DNA from: Flavobacterium sp. HSC-32F16 | Lineage (GTDB): Bacteria; Bacteroidota; Bacteroidia; Flavobacteriales; Flavobacteriaceae | Direction of reading: 5' to 3' | NCBI RefSeq assembly: GCF_024171645.1 | Contig: NZ_JALKAC010000006.1 | Location: 62,001 to 126,000 of the forward strand | DNA length: 64,000 nt | Part shown: piece by piece, positions 19,866 through 27,388 of the stretch | Layout: each line of letters opens with the position of its first letter | How positions within the stretch are numbered: the first letter of the stretch is position 1 | The notes under the pieces: model-generated | The model's input: only the letters and a program-made list of their open reading frames with translations | The model's database searches: none | What the model was told of the DNA's origin: nothing | Translations under genes and position numbers: made by a program

Positions 19866-19879
19866 CGTGTGCGTACACG
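19866..19879. promoter_or_regulatory. LacI-type operator palindrome
   Basis: CGTGT-GCGT-ACACG (19866-19879) has perfect 5-bp arms around a 4-bp centre. It lies 1-2 bp downstream of the transcription start predicted from the minus-strand promoter at 19888-19917, and about 100 bp before the LacI-type gene on the plus strand. Such a position is typical for repression by the neighbouring regulator. No second copy was found near the other PUL promoters by eye. Confidence 0.65.
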
Positions 19880-19887
19880 GTATTTTA

Positions 19888-19917
19888 CAAATGTATGTAA
19901 ATTGTAATGCAAAACAA
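19888..19917 (-). promoter_or_regulatory. Promoter of the YhcH-SDR-uxuA operon
   Basis: Read on the minus strand, a TTG (19917-19915) is followed after 19 nt by TACATTTG (19895-19888). This matches the Bacteroidota -33 TTG / -7 TAnnTTTG arrangement. Transcription would start near 19881, immediately before the operator palindrome. Confidence 0.65.
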
Positions 19918-19980
19918 CTTATTTTTGCTAAAAAAAATAATTTTTACGAGCAGACCTTTTATTATTTTAACTAAAAAAGA

Positions 19981-21018
19981 ATTAATATCATAACTATAAA
20001 AAAAATTGCGGAACTAGCGAATGTTTCTCCCGGAACAGTTGACAGGATTATTCATAATAGAGGGCAGGCCGCACAGGAAACGGTAGATAAAGTCAATGCT
20101 ATAATTGAAGAGTTTGGCTACAAGCGTAATATTCTGGCGAGTAATCTGGCTTTGAATAAAAAGTTTCATTTTGCCGTTTTTCTTCCAAAATATGAAAAGC
20201 TCGAATATTGGAAAAGTCAGGTTGAGGGAATCGAAAAAGCAGCTCAGGAGTTTAGTAAATTCGGAATTGTATTGGATTATTTCTTTTATGATTATAATTT
20301 GGCTTCTTTTAAAGAATCAGTTAAAAAAGTAATGGCTTTTAACTGCGACGGATTGTTGTTTGCGCCTATTTTTTATGAAGATTCGGTACAATTTTTAAAT
20401 GATTACAAAAAGAAAGATATTCCGGTTGTCATGATCGATTCAAATATTTCGAATGATGACAATCACGCTTATGTGGGGCAGGATGCTTTTCAAAGCGGCT
20501 ATCTGGCAGGACGGCTTATTAGTTTTGCAGTAAAAAATGAAAGACATGTTCTGATTTTTAAAATCACGCGTGAAATAGAAAGTACATCGGTTTATTTACA
20601 GAGAATTAAAGGATTTTATTCTTTTTTTGAAGACAATGAAGAACTTACCAATTTTAAATTTTCAGAAGTTACTTTAAAAGATTCCAGAATTGATCAGCTC
20701 AATCTGGATATGTTTTCTGGAATCAGCAGTGTTTTTGTACCCAATTCCAGAGCTTATCTTGTTGCCCGATTCTTGGAACAAAACGATATAAAAGGGGTGA
20801 GAATTATTGGCTTTGATTTATTAAAAGAAAATATAGAATACTTAAATAAAGGTGTAATCGATTTTTTAATCAATCAAAGACCGGAAGATCAAGGTTATAT
20901 GGGAATTAACTACTTATACAAAAAACTGGTTCTTAAGGAAGAGGCAGAACGAACGCATTATATTCCGTTAGAAATTATTCTAAAAGAGAATTATTTTCCT
21001 GCGAGTAAATCAGTTTGA
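19981..21018 (+). CDS. LacI-family transcriptional regulator with a non-canonical ATT start
   Basis: The frame encodes a complete LacI-type protein of about 345 residues: HTH (TIKKIAELANVSPGTVDRI, hinge helix to NLALNKK) and a periplasmic-binding-like effector domain (DGLLFAPIFYEDSV, VGQDAFQSGYLAGRLI, IIGFDLLKEN, YIPLEIILKEN). The first ATG/GTG/TTG in frame is a TTG at 20152, after the DNA-binding domain. Upstream the frame is open only back to a TAA at 19972-19974. The N-terminus expected from the family (xNIITIKK) places the start at ATT 19981. Either AUU is used, as in infC, or a start codon was lost by one base change. It probably represses the divergent YhcH-uxuA operon through the palindrome at 19866. 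The effector may be a uronate-derived sugar acid. Confidence 0.85.
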   Translation: MNIITIKKIAELANVSPGTVDRIIHNRGQAAQETVDKVNAIIEEFGYKRNILASNLALNKKFHFAVFLPKYEKLEYWKSQVEGIEKAAQEFSKFGIVLDYFFYDYNLASFKESVKKVMAFNCDGLLFAPIFYEDSVQFLNDYKKKDIPVVMIDSNISNDDNHAYVGQDAFQSGYLAGRLISFAVKNERHVLIFKITREIESTSVYLQRIKGFYSFFEDNEELTNFKFSEVTLKDSRIDQLNLDMFSGISSVFVPNSRAYLVARFLEQNDIKGVRIIGFDLLKENIEYLNKGVIDFLINQRPEDQGYMGINYLYKKLVLKEEAERTHYIPLEIILKENYFPASKSV

Positions 21019-21034
21019 TAGCAGGTTTACGAAT

Positions 21035-21068
21035 AAACCCGACAGGTTTTTTAAAACCTGTCGGGTTT
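21035..21068. terminator. Bidirectional terminator between converging LacI and DUF4861 genes
   Basis: AAACCCGACAGGTTTT (21035-21050) and AAAACCTGTCGGGTTT (21053-21068) are perfectly complementary over 16 bp with a 2-nt centre. It lies 16 bp after the LacI stop and 47 bp after the DUF4861 stop, the expected place for a shared terminator. Confidence 0.8.
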
Positions 21069-21115
21069 CCAAAATAGGAATAAAAATCTTGTCTCTTAGC
21101 GGCTTCACAGCAAAA

Positions 21116-22285
21116 TCATTTCTTAACCTTTACAATCAAAGGATTATTAATTTTTTCTGCGAAAGAACTTAAATATTTTTCCCATTCTTGTTTGGTTTGA
21201 AACGGACTTCCTTTTTTCCATCCAAAACCGGCATAATAAACCGCTTTATTATTTTTAACGGAGATATTGCCGTAAAGGTTGCTTAAATCTTTTTCCTCAG
21301 TAATATGATTGTCAAAACTTAACAGCGTATTTTTTGGGGCAACTAAACCAGTTCCAATTTCAGAATCGTCGATTGGTTCCCAATAACTCAACCAGCCTTC
21401 TTTTAAATCAGCTCCTGTTATTCCTTTTTTATCATGAAGCGTCAATCCGGCTGCAATAGATTTTGTTCCCGTAATATTGATTTCGAAACGCGAAAGCTGA
21501 CTTCCATAATCTAAACTGATTAATTTTGATTCGGTTATTTTATTGCCTTTTGCATCCCAGTCGGCGTAAGTTAAAATAAAACTCGTCCTGAGTGGTCCTT
21601 TTGTAATGGTTTTCCAGCTGACGAAATTTTTAGAGAAATAATATTTGCCGTCAATATTTACGGCAATTCCGCCCACACCACGGCTGTCTCCCACGTGAAA
21701 ATTATCCAAACCTTCACCTGTATCTTTATGATAGGTTCCCGTTCCGTTAGTCGCTTTTTCGTACCATTTATTGATGATAGGATAATCCACTCTTTTCAGC
21801 CAGGCATCAATTCCGCTGGTTAAAGTACCGCCGGGAATTTTATCTTCCACCATTTTCTGCGCAACAGGACCGTAAGTTCTAAAAGCGACTTTGTTGTTTT
21901 CCCAAGCGTAATCGTCTGTTCGTTCGGGAACAAAGCGGGAATAACAAGTAACAATTTTAGATGCTGAAGGATTTGTTTCAATTAAAATTTCAAAATCCTG
22001 TTTAGAAGAAGCTTTTATTTTCGGCTGAAACAAAAGTACATCCATAATTCCGTCGCCATCGTTGTCTACGGTCTGAGTTTCTAAAAATGAATTGGAGCTA
22101 AGATCTTTTGCAGCATAATTTTCAAGTTTTGCATCTGGGGCTAATCCAAGGGATTTTTTTGTTAGTTCTATCGTTTCAAATTCTCGGTCAATTTTTAAAT
22201 TATTGCTGATGGTTATAATTTTATTTTGAGACTGGATTGTAAAAACTCCCGCCAGAATTGCGGTGAATAGGAAATATTTTTTCAA
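21116..22285 (-). CDS. Secreted DUF4861 protein, TTG start
   Basis: The product has 389 residues with a signal peptide starting right at the proposed start (KKYFLFTAILAGVFTIQSQ). The codon at 22285-22283 is TTG and no ATG lies in frame between it and the promoter, so TTG is the best start. The body matches the DUF4861 family found in PULs for pectin, alginate and other uronates (SLGLAPDAKLENYAAKDL, DGDGIMDVLLFQPKI, FHVGDSRGVGGIAVNIDGKYYFSKNFVSWK, YYAGFGWKKGSPF). The enzymatic role is unclear; a lyase-like or carbohydrate-active function is suspected because of its company. It faces the LacI gene and has its own promoter. Confidence 0.85.
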   Translation of the reverse strand: MKKYFLFTAILAGVFTIQSQNKIITISNNLKIDREFETIELTKKSLGLAPDAKLENYAAKDLSSNSFLETQTVDNDGDGIMDVLLFQPKIKASSKQDFEILIETNPSASKIVTCYSRFVPERTDDYAWENNKVAFRTYGPVAQKMVEDKIPGGTLTSGIDAWLKRVDYPIINKWYEKATNGTGTYHKDTGEGLDNFHVGDSRGVGGIAVNIDGKYYFSKNFVSWKTITKGPLRTSFILTYADWDAKGNKITESKLISLDYGSQLSRFEINITGTKSIAAGLTLHDKKGITGADLKEGWLSYWEPIDDSEIGTGLVAPKNTLLSFDNHITEEKDLSNLYGNISVKNNKAVYYAGFGWKKGSPFQTKQEWEKYLSSFAEKINNPLIVKVKK

Positions 22286-22329
22286 AATAGGATGTTTTAA
22301 ATTTTTGTTTCTTTTATTTCATAAAAATA

Positions 22330-22357
22330 CAAATCTAATAGTACGCATAAATACAAA
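22330..22357 (-). promoter_or_regulatory. Promoter of the DUF4861 gene
   Basis: On the minus strand, TTTG (22357-22354) is followed after 16 nt by TAGATTTG (22337-22330). This fits the Bacteroidota housekeeping promoter and gives a leader of about 40 nt before the TTG start. Confidence 0.6.
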
Positions 22358-22452
22358 AAAGGTGTAATTATGTACAGAATATTGATAATGAGGTGAATTT
22401 GAAAAATAGTTATGAATTTAATCCTATCTTTAAATATTAAAATCAGATCAAA

Positions 22453-22917
22453 ATGAAACAAAGCGCCGGAATATTACTATATAAGTTTGTAGACAAAACT
22501 GTATTTTTCTTTTTGGTTCACCCAGGCGGACCGTTTTGGAAAAATAAAGATCTGGAAAGCTGGTCCATTCCTAAAGGTGAATTTACAGATGATGAAAATC
22601 CGCTTGATGCCGCCATACGTGAGTTTAAAGAAGAAACCAGTTTTGAGGTGGATGGGGATTTTATTAAACTGGAATATGTAAAGCTTAAATCGGGTAAGAT
22701 TGTTCATGCCTGGGCAGTTGATTTTGATCTTGATGAAACTCTAATAAAAAGTAATGATTTTGAAATAGAATGGCCTCCAAAATCAGGAAAATTAGAAAGT
22801 TTTCCTGAAATTGACAAAGGAGAATGGTTTCAAACAGATGAAGCTTTAAAGAAAATAAATCCTGCACAAGCCGATTTTATTGTACAGATGATTTCTAAAA
22901 TTGCAGCTACTCTTTAA
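22453..22917 (+). CDS. Nudix hydrolase
   Basis: The protein has 154 residues and no signal peptide. The Nudix box is GEFTDDE, seven residues, then REFKEET, with the metal-binding REFxEE glutamates intact, near residues 41-62. The opening QSAGILLYKF and HPGGPFWKNKDLESWSIPKG fit the diadenosine-polyphosphate/NTP pyrophosphohydrolase branch known as the YfcD/MutT-like 'NUDIX with WSIPKGE'. The substrate is a nucleoside-diphosphate-linked compound that cannot be named from the sequence. It is a stand-alone gene, divergent from DUF4861. Confidence 0.93.
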   Translation: MKQSAGILLYKFVDKTVFFFLVHPGGPFWKNKDLESWSIPKGEFTDDENPLDAAIREFKEETSFEVDGDFIKLEYVKLKSGKIVHAWAVDFDLDETLIKSNDFEIEWPPKSGKLESFPEIDKGEWFQTDEALKKINPAQADFIVQMISKIAATL

Positions 22918-23008
22918 AACGATTATTCCTTTTTGATATATTTTTTGTAATTTACATTCTTGTCCTCTGATAAGGTTTATCAGATTAATTAAAATGTAAA
23001 TAAAGATT

Positions 23009-23647
23009 ATGGAAGTAAAATGCATTATTTTCGACTGCGATGGGGTGTTAGTGGATACTGAAAAAATTGGTAACGGAATATTACTTGAAATGGCAGCCGA
23101 ACATGGATTCGAAATGGAAATTGAAGATGCTTATCGAAATTTTAACGGACGGAATTTAAAAGATTGTTTTCGCCATATTGAAGAAGCAATCGATCAAAAA
23201 CTTCCAGAAACTTTTGAAGCCGAATATCGTCAGAGGAGTTTTAATGCATTTAAAACTCAGGTAAAACCAATGGAAGGTGTAGTTTCATTTATCGAAAACT
23301 TAAAAATTCCGTATTGTGTGGCTTCGAGCGGGCCGGTTGAAAAAATCAGATTGAATCTTGAAGTGGCGGGTTTACTGGACAAATTCGAAAATAAAATATT
23401 CAGTTCTTATCAAATTAACAGCTGGAAACCAGAACCGGGAATTTTTCTGCATGCTGCCAAAGAAATGGGCTTTGATGTAAAAGACTGCATCGTTCTTGAA
23501 GACAGCAAGGCAGGTGTGAAATCGGGAATCAGCGGCGGATTTAAAGTATTTGGTTTGGCAAACGGTTTTAATAATACTGATTTAGAAGATGAAGGAGCAG
23601 TTCTTTTTCATACTTATAAAGAGTTGAGCGAGATAATTGCGGTTTAA
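23009..23647 (+). CDS. HAD-superfamily hydrolase, beta-phosphoglucomutase-like
   Basis: The protein has 212 residues. HAD motif I is FDCDGVLVDTE (nucleophile and acid/base Asp near residues 9 and 11), motif II is CVASSGP, motif III Lys is in SWKPEPGIFLHAA, and motif IV is CIVLEDSKAGV. A helical cap follows motif I. Relatives are sugar phosphatases (YfbT/YniC type, 2-deoxyglucose-6-phosphatase) and beta-phosphoglucomutase. Ser instead of the Arg/Ser pair typical of phosphoglucomutase cannot be judged, so phosphatase is the safer reading. It follows the Nudix gene by 91 bp. Confidence 0.92.
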   Translation: MEVKCIIFDCDGVLVDTEKIGNGILLEMAAEHGFEMEIEDAYRNFNGRNLKDCFRHIEEAIDQKLPETFEAEYRQRSFNAFKTQVKPMEGVVSFIENLKIPYCVASSGPVEKIRLNLEVAGLLDKFENKIFSSYQINSWKPEPGIFLHAAKEMGFDVKDCIVLEDSKAGVKSGISGGFKVFGLANGFNNTDLEDEGAVLFHTYKELSEIIAV

Positions 23648-24033
23648 AGGTTTTGTTTCAGGTTAAACCTGTAGGGTTTAGTTGCACGAAAGAGCTTGGG
23701 AAGAAGTCACAAACTATATCTGTATTTTATGTCATTCCTCCTTCCTCGGAATGAAAAGATTTTACCTGCAAAAATTTTGGAATTTGGAATTTCAAGATTT
23801 AATCTTATAATTACTAAAAAGTTTGATTAAAATGTAATTTGTTGCATTAAAATAAATTTTTATATATTTGAATTTCGACATTCTCTTTTTTGATTTGATA
23901 ATAATGAATAATTGTTATTCGAACATTTAAAAAAAAGAATGTTTTTTTGCCTAGAAAATGGCTTTCCCAAAGAGTCATTTTTTAAAGTTGTGATTTCCCA
24001 AAAATCACTTCATAACCTACAGACATAAACAAA
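23648..24033 (+). other. Gene-free stretch: promoter and structured leader of the propeller/LuxR regulator
   Basis: After degenerate palindromic debris (aggttaaacctgtagggttt near 23660), a promoter lies at 23842-23870, followed by a leader of about 157 nt. The leader contains AACATT/AATGTT before a T tract (23922-23948), an imperfect dyad ending in six T (23957-23983), and a clean hairpin GTGATTT/AAATCAC with loop CCCAA (23990-24008). No coding sequence is supported. Confidence 0.6.
23842..23870 (+). promoter_or_regulatory. Promoter of the propeller/LuxR regulator gene
   Basis: TTG (23842-23844), 18-nt spacer and TATATTTG (23863-23870) match the Bacteroidota consensus almost exactly. Start of transcription is expected near 23877. 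Confidence 0.75.
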
Positions 24034-26958
24034 ATGACGAAATTTATAATTAGAATTTTAGTTCTATCACTATTACTCGTTTTTACAGTCAAAGCCCAAA
24101 TTAAAAAAATTGGGGTTCCTTTTATCACCAATTACAATTCGAAAACGTATAAAGCCGCTTCAGAAAACTGGGATGTTTTGCAGAATTCCAAAGGCATGAT
24201 GTTTTTTGCCAATCATTTTGGAATCATGCAGTTCGACGGTGTACGCTGGACTATCGTTACACAGCCGGAAAACCGCAGTATGGTTCGCTCTCTGGCAATT
24301 GATAGAAGCGATAAAATATATGTTGGGGCTCAGGGCGATTTTGGCAGTGTAATTCAATTATGTAACGGACAATATCAATATACATCTTTGTTAAAACTGG
24401 TACCGGATTCAGCGCGGAATTTTGGAGATGTTGTGCATACGGTTATTCATAATAATGAGGTTGTTTTTTTCTCTTACGAAGCAATTTTTATTTACAAAAA
24501 CAATAAAATCAAGGTTTTTAAGGCTAAAAATAATTTTGAGGATTTCTATGAAGTCAATAAAAAAATCTATGTTTTAGATAAAGAAAAAGGATTACTGCAA
24601 TTAAAAGACGATGTATTAAAACCTATTTCAAGTGGAGAGAAATTTGCTGGAATGAAGATTAGGAAAATCTTTGAAACCCAAAATGGCCTATTGCTTTTTA
24701 CGCAAAAAAACGGCCTTTTTATTTTTAAAGATAATCAGATTCAGCCTTTTGTAACAGAAGCAGATTATTTGTTGAAACAAAATCAAATTACTGCTGCAGT
24801 TGAGCTTTCTGATGGATATTTTGGAGTTGGAACCCGCCAGTCAGGGTTGATAGTTTTAGATCGTTCGGGACATTTGATTCAGCATATCAACAAACAAATG
24901 GGTTTGCAAAATGAATATGTAACCAATCTTAAAGTTGACAAAGAGGGGAATTTATGGGTTACGCTCAAGGAAGGTATTTCGCTTATTCAGATTTCTTCGC
25001 CTTTATCCAGAGTTTTAGATACTTCAAATTCAGAGACCAAGATATACTGCAGCCAGATTTATCAGAATAAATTGTATATCGCCACAGATAATGGTTTATT
25101 TTGGCTGGATTGGCAGGCTTATAAAAATGGAAAACGCGAAAATGCAAACTTTCAGCACATTTCAGGAATGTCTGAAAATGTCTGGAATATTGGTGTTTTC
25201 GGAAATTCACTTTTGGCATTTGAAAAAAACGGAATATTTGAAGTTTCGGGCAATTCGGCAAAATTATTAGCAAAAACTGATGGCGCGTGGAAAGGAATAT
25301 TAGTGCCTAATCGTCCTGATTTATTACTTGCAGGCGGTTATAATGGACTTTATCTTCTCAAGAAAATAAACAATTCCTGGGTTTATCAGCATAAAATAAA
25401 AGGTTTTGAAGAAAGCAGCCGTATTATAGAAACCGATAAAAATGGTGATATCTGGATTGCCCACGGTTATAAAGGAATTTTCAAACTTCGGTTTAACACA
25501 ACATTTGATGCGGTTTTAAAAGTTGAGTTTTATAATGAGAAAAACGGTTTCCCGTCGAGTTTGTTTTTGAATACGTTTAAAATTGATGATCAAATTCTTT
25601 TTGGAACTACAAAAGGAGTTTACAAACAAAATTCGGATTCAGGTAAAATGATTCCAGATTCGGATTTTAAAAAATATCTTGGATTGAAAAGTCATATTCG
25701 GTTATTAAAACCAGATAATCAACATACTATCTGGTACATTTCTGGAGAGAATACCGGAAAAATGACAAAAACCAATAGTGGTTTTGAGGTTGAAGAACTT
25801 CCATTTAGAAAACTTAGGTATCTGTATGTTCCGGGTTTTGAGAATATCCAAACCACTCCAAATGGTGATGTTTTTTTTGGTACACAAGACGGTTTAATTC
25901 ATTATAATGCCGTTAAAAACAAGAAATATCAAACAAAATACAAAGCGCTGATTTCAGAAGTTAAATGTATTTTTCCTAAAGATAGTCTGATTTTTTCAAG
26001 CCGGTATGATGTACTTTCAAGTAAAGAAATATCCAATGATGAAACACTTTCGCCTGTTTTGTCTTATGCTAATAATGCACTTCATTTTTCTTTTTCATCG
26101 CTTTTTTATGATGAAGCCGATGCTACACAATATGAATACTGGCTGGAAGGTTTTGAGCCAAAATGGTCGGAATACAGCCTTCAGACTGAAAAAGAATATA
26201 CCAACCTGCCGGAAAACGAATATGTTTTTCACGTAAGGGCAAAAAATATTTATGATGTAGTAAGCGAAGAAGCAGTTTTTCGCTTTGAAATTTCACCGCC
26301 TTGGTACAGAACAATCTGGGCTTACATTTTGTATTTTATACTCTACAGCGTTGTAATTTATCTGATTATTAAATATCAGAAATCATTAGCTGAGCGCGAC
26401 CGCCAGCGGTTGATACTCAATCAGGAAAAAGAACTGCTTCGAAGCCGTGCAGAACTTAATGAACAGAAACTGACACTGGAACAGGAAAATATGAACATTA
26501 TTCGGGAGAATCTTCAAACAACCATTAATCTTAAAAATGCCAAAGTAGCTTCGAGTACTGTAAATCTTATTCATTTAAATGAAATCCTGCTTTCGATAAA
26601 AGAACTTATTGCGCAGATGGATAAAAAGAATGATGCAAATGTGAATTTTAGTTTACTATCCAAAATAAACAAAGTAATTGATCATGAATTGCAGGGAGAT
26701 AAACAATGGAATGAGTTTGAGGAAATTTTCAATCAATTGCATGATAATTTTATGCAGCGATTAAAAACAAGTTATCCAGAACTCACGCCGCGCGATATGA
26801 GGTTGTGTGCGTATCTGAGAATGAACTTTAATACGAAAGAAATTGCCCCGCTTTTAGGAATTTCTGTTCGTGGAGTTGAAGATACCCGATACAGAATTCG
26901 AAAAAAATTACAGCTTCCGTCTGATGCAAATATCACAGAATTCATTCTAAATTTCTAG
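24034..26958 (+). CDS. Membrane-spanning beta-propeller / Y_Y_Y / LuxR-type HTH regulator
   Basis: The product has 974 residues: signal peptide, two-component-type propeller repeats (GMMFFANHFGIMQFDG, GNLWVTLKEGISLIQI, GDIWIAHGYKGIFKL) to about 690, a Y_Y_Y domain, a membrane span near 768-790 (TIWAYILYFILYSVVIYLII), a coiled coil to about 850, and a LuxR-like HTH at the C-terminus (LTPRDMRLCAYLRMNFNTKEIAPLLGISVRGVEDTRYRIRKK). There is no histidine kinase, receiver or phosphoacceptor. It is therefore a one-component receptor that carries its DNA-binding domain while anchored in the inner membrane, similar in plan to SusR-type regulators. It lies just upstream of the GH16/GH64/GH18 cluster in the same direction and is the likely activator of that cluster. 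Confidence 0.9.
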   Translation: MTKFIIRILVLSLLLVFTVKAQIKKIGVPFITNYNSKTYKAASENWDVLQNSKGMMFFANHFGIMQFDGVRWTIVTQPENRSMVRSLAIDRSDKIYVGAQGDFGSVIQLCNGQYQYTSLLKLVPDSARNFGDVVHTVIHNNEVVFFSYEAIFIYKNNKIKVFKAKNNFEDFYEVNKKIYVLDKEKGLLQLKDDVLKPISSGEKFAGMKIRKIFETQNGLLLFTQKNGLFIFKDNQIQPFVTEADYLLKQNQITAAVELSDGYFGVGTRQSGLIVLDRSGHLIQHINKQMGLQNEYVTNLKVDKEGNLWVTLKEGISLIQISSPLSRVLDTSNSETKIYCSQIYQNKLYIATDNGLFWLDWQAYKNGKRENANFQHISGMSENVWNIGVFGNSLLAFEKNGIFEVSGNSAKLLAKTDGAWKGILVPNRPDLLLAGGYNGLYLLKKINNSWVYQHKIKGFEESSRIIETDKNGDIWIAHGYKGIFKLRFNTTFDAVLKVEFYNEKNGFPSSLFLNTFKIDDQILFGTTKGVYKQNSDSGKMIPDSDFKKYLGLKSHIRLLKPDNQHTIWYISGENTGKMTKTNSGFEVEELPFRKLRYLYVPGFENIQTTPNGDVFFGTQDGLIHYNAVKNKKYQTKYKALISEVKCIFPKDSLIFSSRYDVLSSKEISNDETLSPVLSYANNALHFSFSSLFYDEADATQYEYWLEGFEPKWSEYSLQTEKEYTNLPENEYVFHVRAKNIYDVVSEEAVFRFEISPPWYRTIWAYILYFILYSVVIYLIIKYQKSLAERDRQRLILNQEKELLRSRAELNEQKLTLEQENMNIIRENLQTTINLKNAKVASSTVNLIHLNEILLSIKELIAQMDKKNDANVNFSLLSKINKVIDHELQGDKQWNEFEEIFNQLHDNFMQRLKTSYPELTPRDMRLCAYLRMNFNTKEIAPLLGISVRGVEDTRYRIRKKLQLPSDANITEFILNF

Positions 26959-27388
26959 ACGATTATTTAAACACATAGGAACATAGTTTTACTTTATCTA
27001 AAAAAGGCGTTTCACTAGTTTAAACAAACATAGTTATGTTTGAAAGCGAGTTTTTTTTTATAATCTCAAATAAGAAGCAAGAAGAAAATCTATGTTTCTA
27101 TGTGTTTAAAATTTTCACGCCTTTAAAATCTCTTGCAGCTTTTTACAACCTTTACGATTAAGAATAACTTCTAAAAAAACTGGATTTCATCTCGTAAGTA
27201 ATATCCTAAGTAGTTTTACGCCTTTTTTCTTCATTTTTTTTAAATCACCGTAGTCAAACCGTACTTAAAAATGTAAGTGTAGCCTGGTTTATTTGTTAAT
27301 ATTGTGGGATTATTATTAAAATAAGACCCATTTCTGCAAAATAGGTTTTTGTTGCGATAATAAACTTTACTAACAAAAAACTAAAAAA
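26959..27388 (+). other. Gene-free stretch upstream of GH16: nested inverted repeat and 5' region
   Basis: The first 150 bp are taken up by the nested dyad described at 26966-27110. The next 280 bp are AT-rich with no convincing open frame. The words cctggtttatttgttaata and taataaactttac near 27280-27370 may contain the GH16 promoter, but no box stands out. Confidence 0.5.
26966..27110. repeat. Nested inverted repeat (ACACATAGGAACATAG family)
   Basis: The arms at 26966-26986 and 27090-27110 are complementary over 21 nt with a single mismatch (core ACACATAGGAACATAG versus CTATGTTTCTATGTGT). A second perfect dyad, CAAACATA-GT-TATGTTTG (27025-27042), lies inside. It follows the regulator gene and could end its transcript before GH16. 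Confidence 0.75.

Noticed and set aside
19891-19974. ATG at 19891 as the start of the LacI-type gene
   Set aside because: It is in the right frame but meets a TAA at 19972-19974 before the HTH; it also precedes the likely transcription start.
20152-21018. TTG at 20152 as the start of the LacI-type gene
   Set aside because: It would remove the complete DNA-binding domain although that sequence upstream is clearly protein-coding.
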